Both the position numbers and the translations under genes were made by a program. DNA of 7,744 bases from Schleiferiaceae bacterium (GTDB taxonomy: Bacteria; Bacteroidota; Bacteroidia; Flavobacteriales; Schleiferiaceae). The stretch lies in NCBI GenBank assembly GCA_022424815.1, contig JAKMGS010000088.1, positions 1 to 7,744 of the forward strand. Direction: 5' to 3'. Position 1 is the stretch's first letter. Every line of letters begins with the position of its first letter. Of the stretch, positions 6,907-7,744 are shown piece by piece. A model generated the notes under the pieces. The model searched no databases. It was not told where the DNA came from and saw only the letters and a list, made by a program, of their open reading frames with translations.

Positions 6907-7572
6907 ATGAAAAAGCTCCTATTTCTATTTGCCTTTTTGCCGGTATTTCTTTTCGCGGATGCGCTTCCTTGTCCTTTGTCTTTGCCGGTGGTCTATAATT
7001 TGACAGGCGCCATTGACGAAGGCTATAGAGTAGTTGCGGTGGTAACGGATCAAGCGGAGATCTCGGAGTTTTCTTTTGATTCAGAAACGGATTATTTGAC
7101 GCTCTTAACGGATGCCCAATTCTATTATGCCCTCTGCCTAGATTCGGCAGGACATCAACAGTTCTTGTATATGGGGCCGCAAGAAGTAGGGGGAGGCGTG
7201 GCCATTCAAGAACTCCAACCCTTGCCCTCGAGCTGGGGAGAGGGTGCCAAGGCAGCGGGTAAAGGCGCGCTCATCTCATTAGGAACAGGTACGGGTATTT
7301 TTCTCATTGCCTTAGCTGCAGATACAGGAGACGGCTGGACAGCCATTGCAGGATTGATCATAGGAGGAGCAGTAGCCTATTTTGGAATTCTTGCCAGTGC
7401 GGCATGGGGAATGGTCAAAGGCGTTCAAGTCTCTATGCAAAATCAAAAAGAGATCGCTCGTCGAAGACAAAGCGTGGGATACGGCTCGTCGAGTAGTACC
7501 TATATCGTCTCGCTGGTGGATCGAGAAATAGTACCGACAGAGTATCTGGAACAATTGGATACTAGAATCTAA
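6907..7572 (+). CDS. Exported protein of unknown function with a C-terminal membrane hairpin
   Basis: I do not recognise this 221-residue protein. Seen: an N-terminal signal peptide (MKKLLFLFAFLPVFLFADA, about 1-19); a mainly beta-looking exported domain (about 20-105) with Cys22 and Cys77; two hydrophobic segments, about 119-138 and 143-168, both rich in Gly and Ala (GTGTG at 126-130, GLIIGG at 149-154) and separated by the short polar turn DTGDG; a basic stretch KEIARRRQS (181-189); then SSSS and a 25-residue polar tail. The cysteine is not in a lipobox context. The in-frame TTG at 6901 is a less likely start; ATG at 6907 gives the MKK signal peptide and has GAGGAAA (6891-6897) about 9 bp upstream. 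The Gly spacing suggests a tightly packed helical hairpin, which is inference. It converges with the partial minus-strand gene at the right edge. Confidence 0.8.
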   Translation: MKKLLFLFAFLPVFLFADALPCPLSLPVVYNLTGAIDEGYRVVAVVTDQAEISEFSFDSETDYLTLLTDAQFYYALCLDSAGHQQFLYMGPQEVGGGVAIQELQPLPSSWGEGAKAAGKGALISLGTGTGIFLIALAADTGDGWTAIAGLIIGGAVAYFGILASAAWGMVKGVQVSMQNQKEIARRRQSVGYGSSSSTYIVSLVDREIVPTEYLEQLDTRI

Positions 7573-7599
7573 AGTGCCCTGTTGATGTTATGATATTAA

Positions 7600-7619
7600 T
7601 CCCCGTGGTACGGTGGGGA
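7600..7619. terminator. Possible hairpin between convergent genes (weak)
   Basis: TCCCC (7600-7604) and GGGGA (7615-7619) are complementary with GT-rich inner bases that could pair further (CCGT with ACGG). It lies in the 51-bp gap between two genes that end towards each other. No T run follows on either strand, so termination here is only a possibility. Confidence 0.3.
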
Positions 7620-7623
7620 CACA

Positions 7624-7743
7624 TTAGAATACTTCATCAAAGTCTCCAGATTCATTTTTGGGCAAACAATCTATATCTATGCCTAAATCCTCCATGGGTC
7701 GCTCAAAAGGGTCTTGACTAACACCTAAGTCTGGATTGGAATA
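7624..7743 (-). CDS. C-terminal 39 residues of an unidentified minus-strand gene (partial)
   Basis: Seen: read on the minus strand from the right edge, a frame without stops gives YSNPDLGVSQDPFERPMEDL followed by GIDIDCLPKNESGDFDEVF, then TAA at 7626-7624. It is acidic, with many Asp and Glu, and looks like a disordered C-terminal tail of a real protein. The start and most of the gene lie outside the window. The support is coherent protein-like composition and the convergent arrangement with the gene ending at 7572. The family cannot be named from this fragment. Confidence 0.55.
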   Translation of the reverse strand, partial: YSNPDLGVSQDPFERPMEDLGIDIDCLPKNESGDFDEVF

Positions 7744-7744
7744 G

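Overview
The window looks like chromosomal DNA of a member of the Bacteroidota, probably Flavobacteriales. The grounds are a large CarboxypepD_reg-type TonB-dependent receptor with a Bacteroidota-style beta barrel, a RecO of the Bacteroidota type, A/T-rich leaders with little or no Shine-Dalgarno sequence, a perfect TAnnTTTG-type -7 promoter element before the receptor, and a large secreted protein built from a module that I associate with Bacteroidota alpha-amylase-like proteins. The exact taxon is inference.

Layout. Positions 1-1452 (minus) hold the first 484 residues of a secreted, repeat-built protein that runs off the left edge; it has no stop inside the window. It diverges from recO (1698-2423, plus), and a perfect 13-bp hairpin with flanking A and T runs lies between them. 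After recO comes a 189-bp gap with a long imperfect inverted repeat, then an SPFH/prohibitin-like membrane protein (2613-3422) closed by an intrinsic terminator. Next come a six- or seven-helix TIGR02206/YwaF-TMEM164-like membrane protein (3525-4244) and an 824-residue TonB-dependent outer-membrane receptor (4362-6836), with a candidate promoter in the gap and a strong UUCG-loop terminator after the receptor. A secreted or membrane-anchored protein of unknown function (6907-7572) follows. It converges on the C-terminal 39 codons of a minus-strand gene (7624-7743) that enters from the right edge.

The genes do not form an obvious operon. Terminators follow the SPFH gene and the receptor, and most gaps are about 100-190 bp. 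The content is mixed: DNA repair (recO), membrane organisation (SPFH), possible lipid modification (YwaF/TMEM164-like), outer-membrane uptake or binding (receptor) and secretion (the repeat protein). The receptor has no SusD partner, so this is not a polysaccharide utilisation locus as far as can be seen. I found no tRNA, rRNA, CRISPR array, insertion sequence or convincing new system. The best leads are the tandemly repeated module of the left-edge secreted protein, the terminator-like hairpin in the divergent gap, and the unrecognised 221-residue protein.
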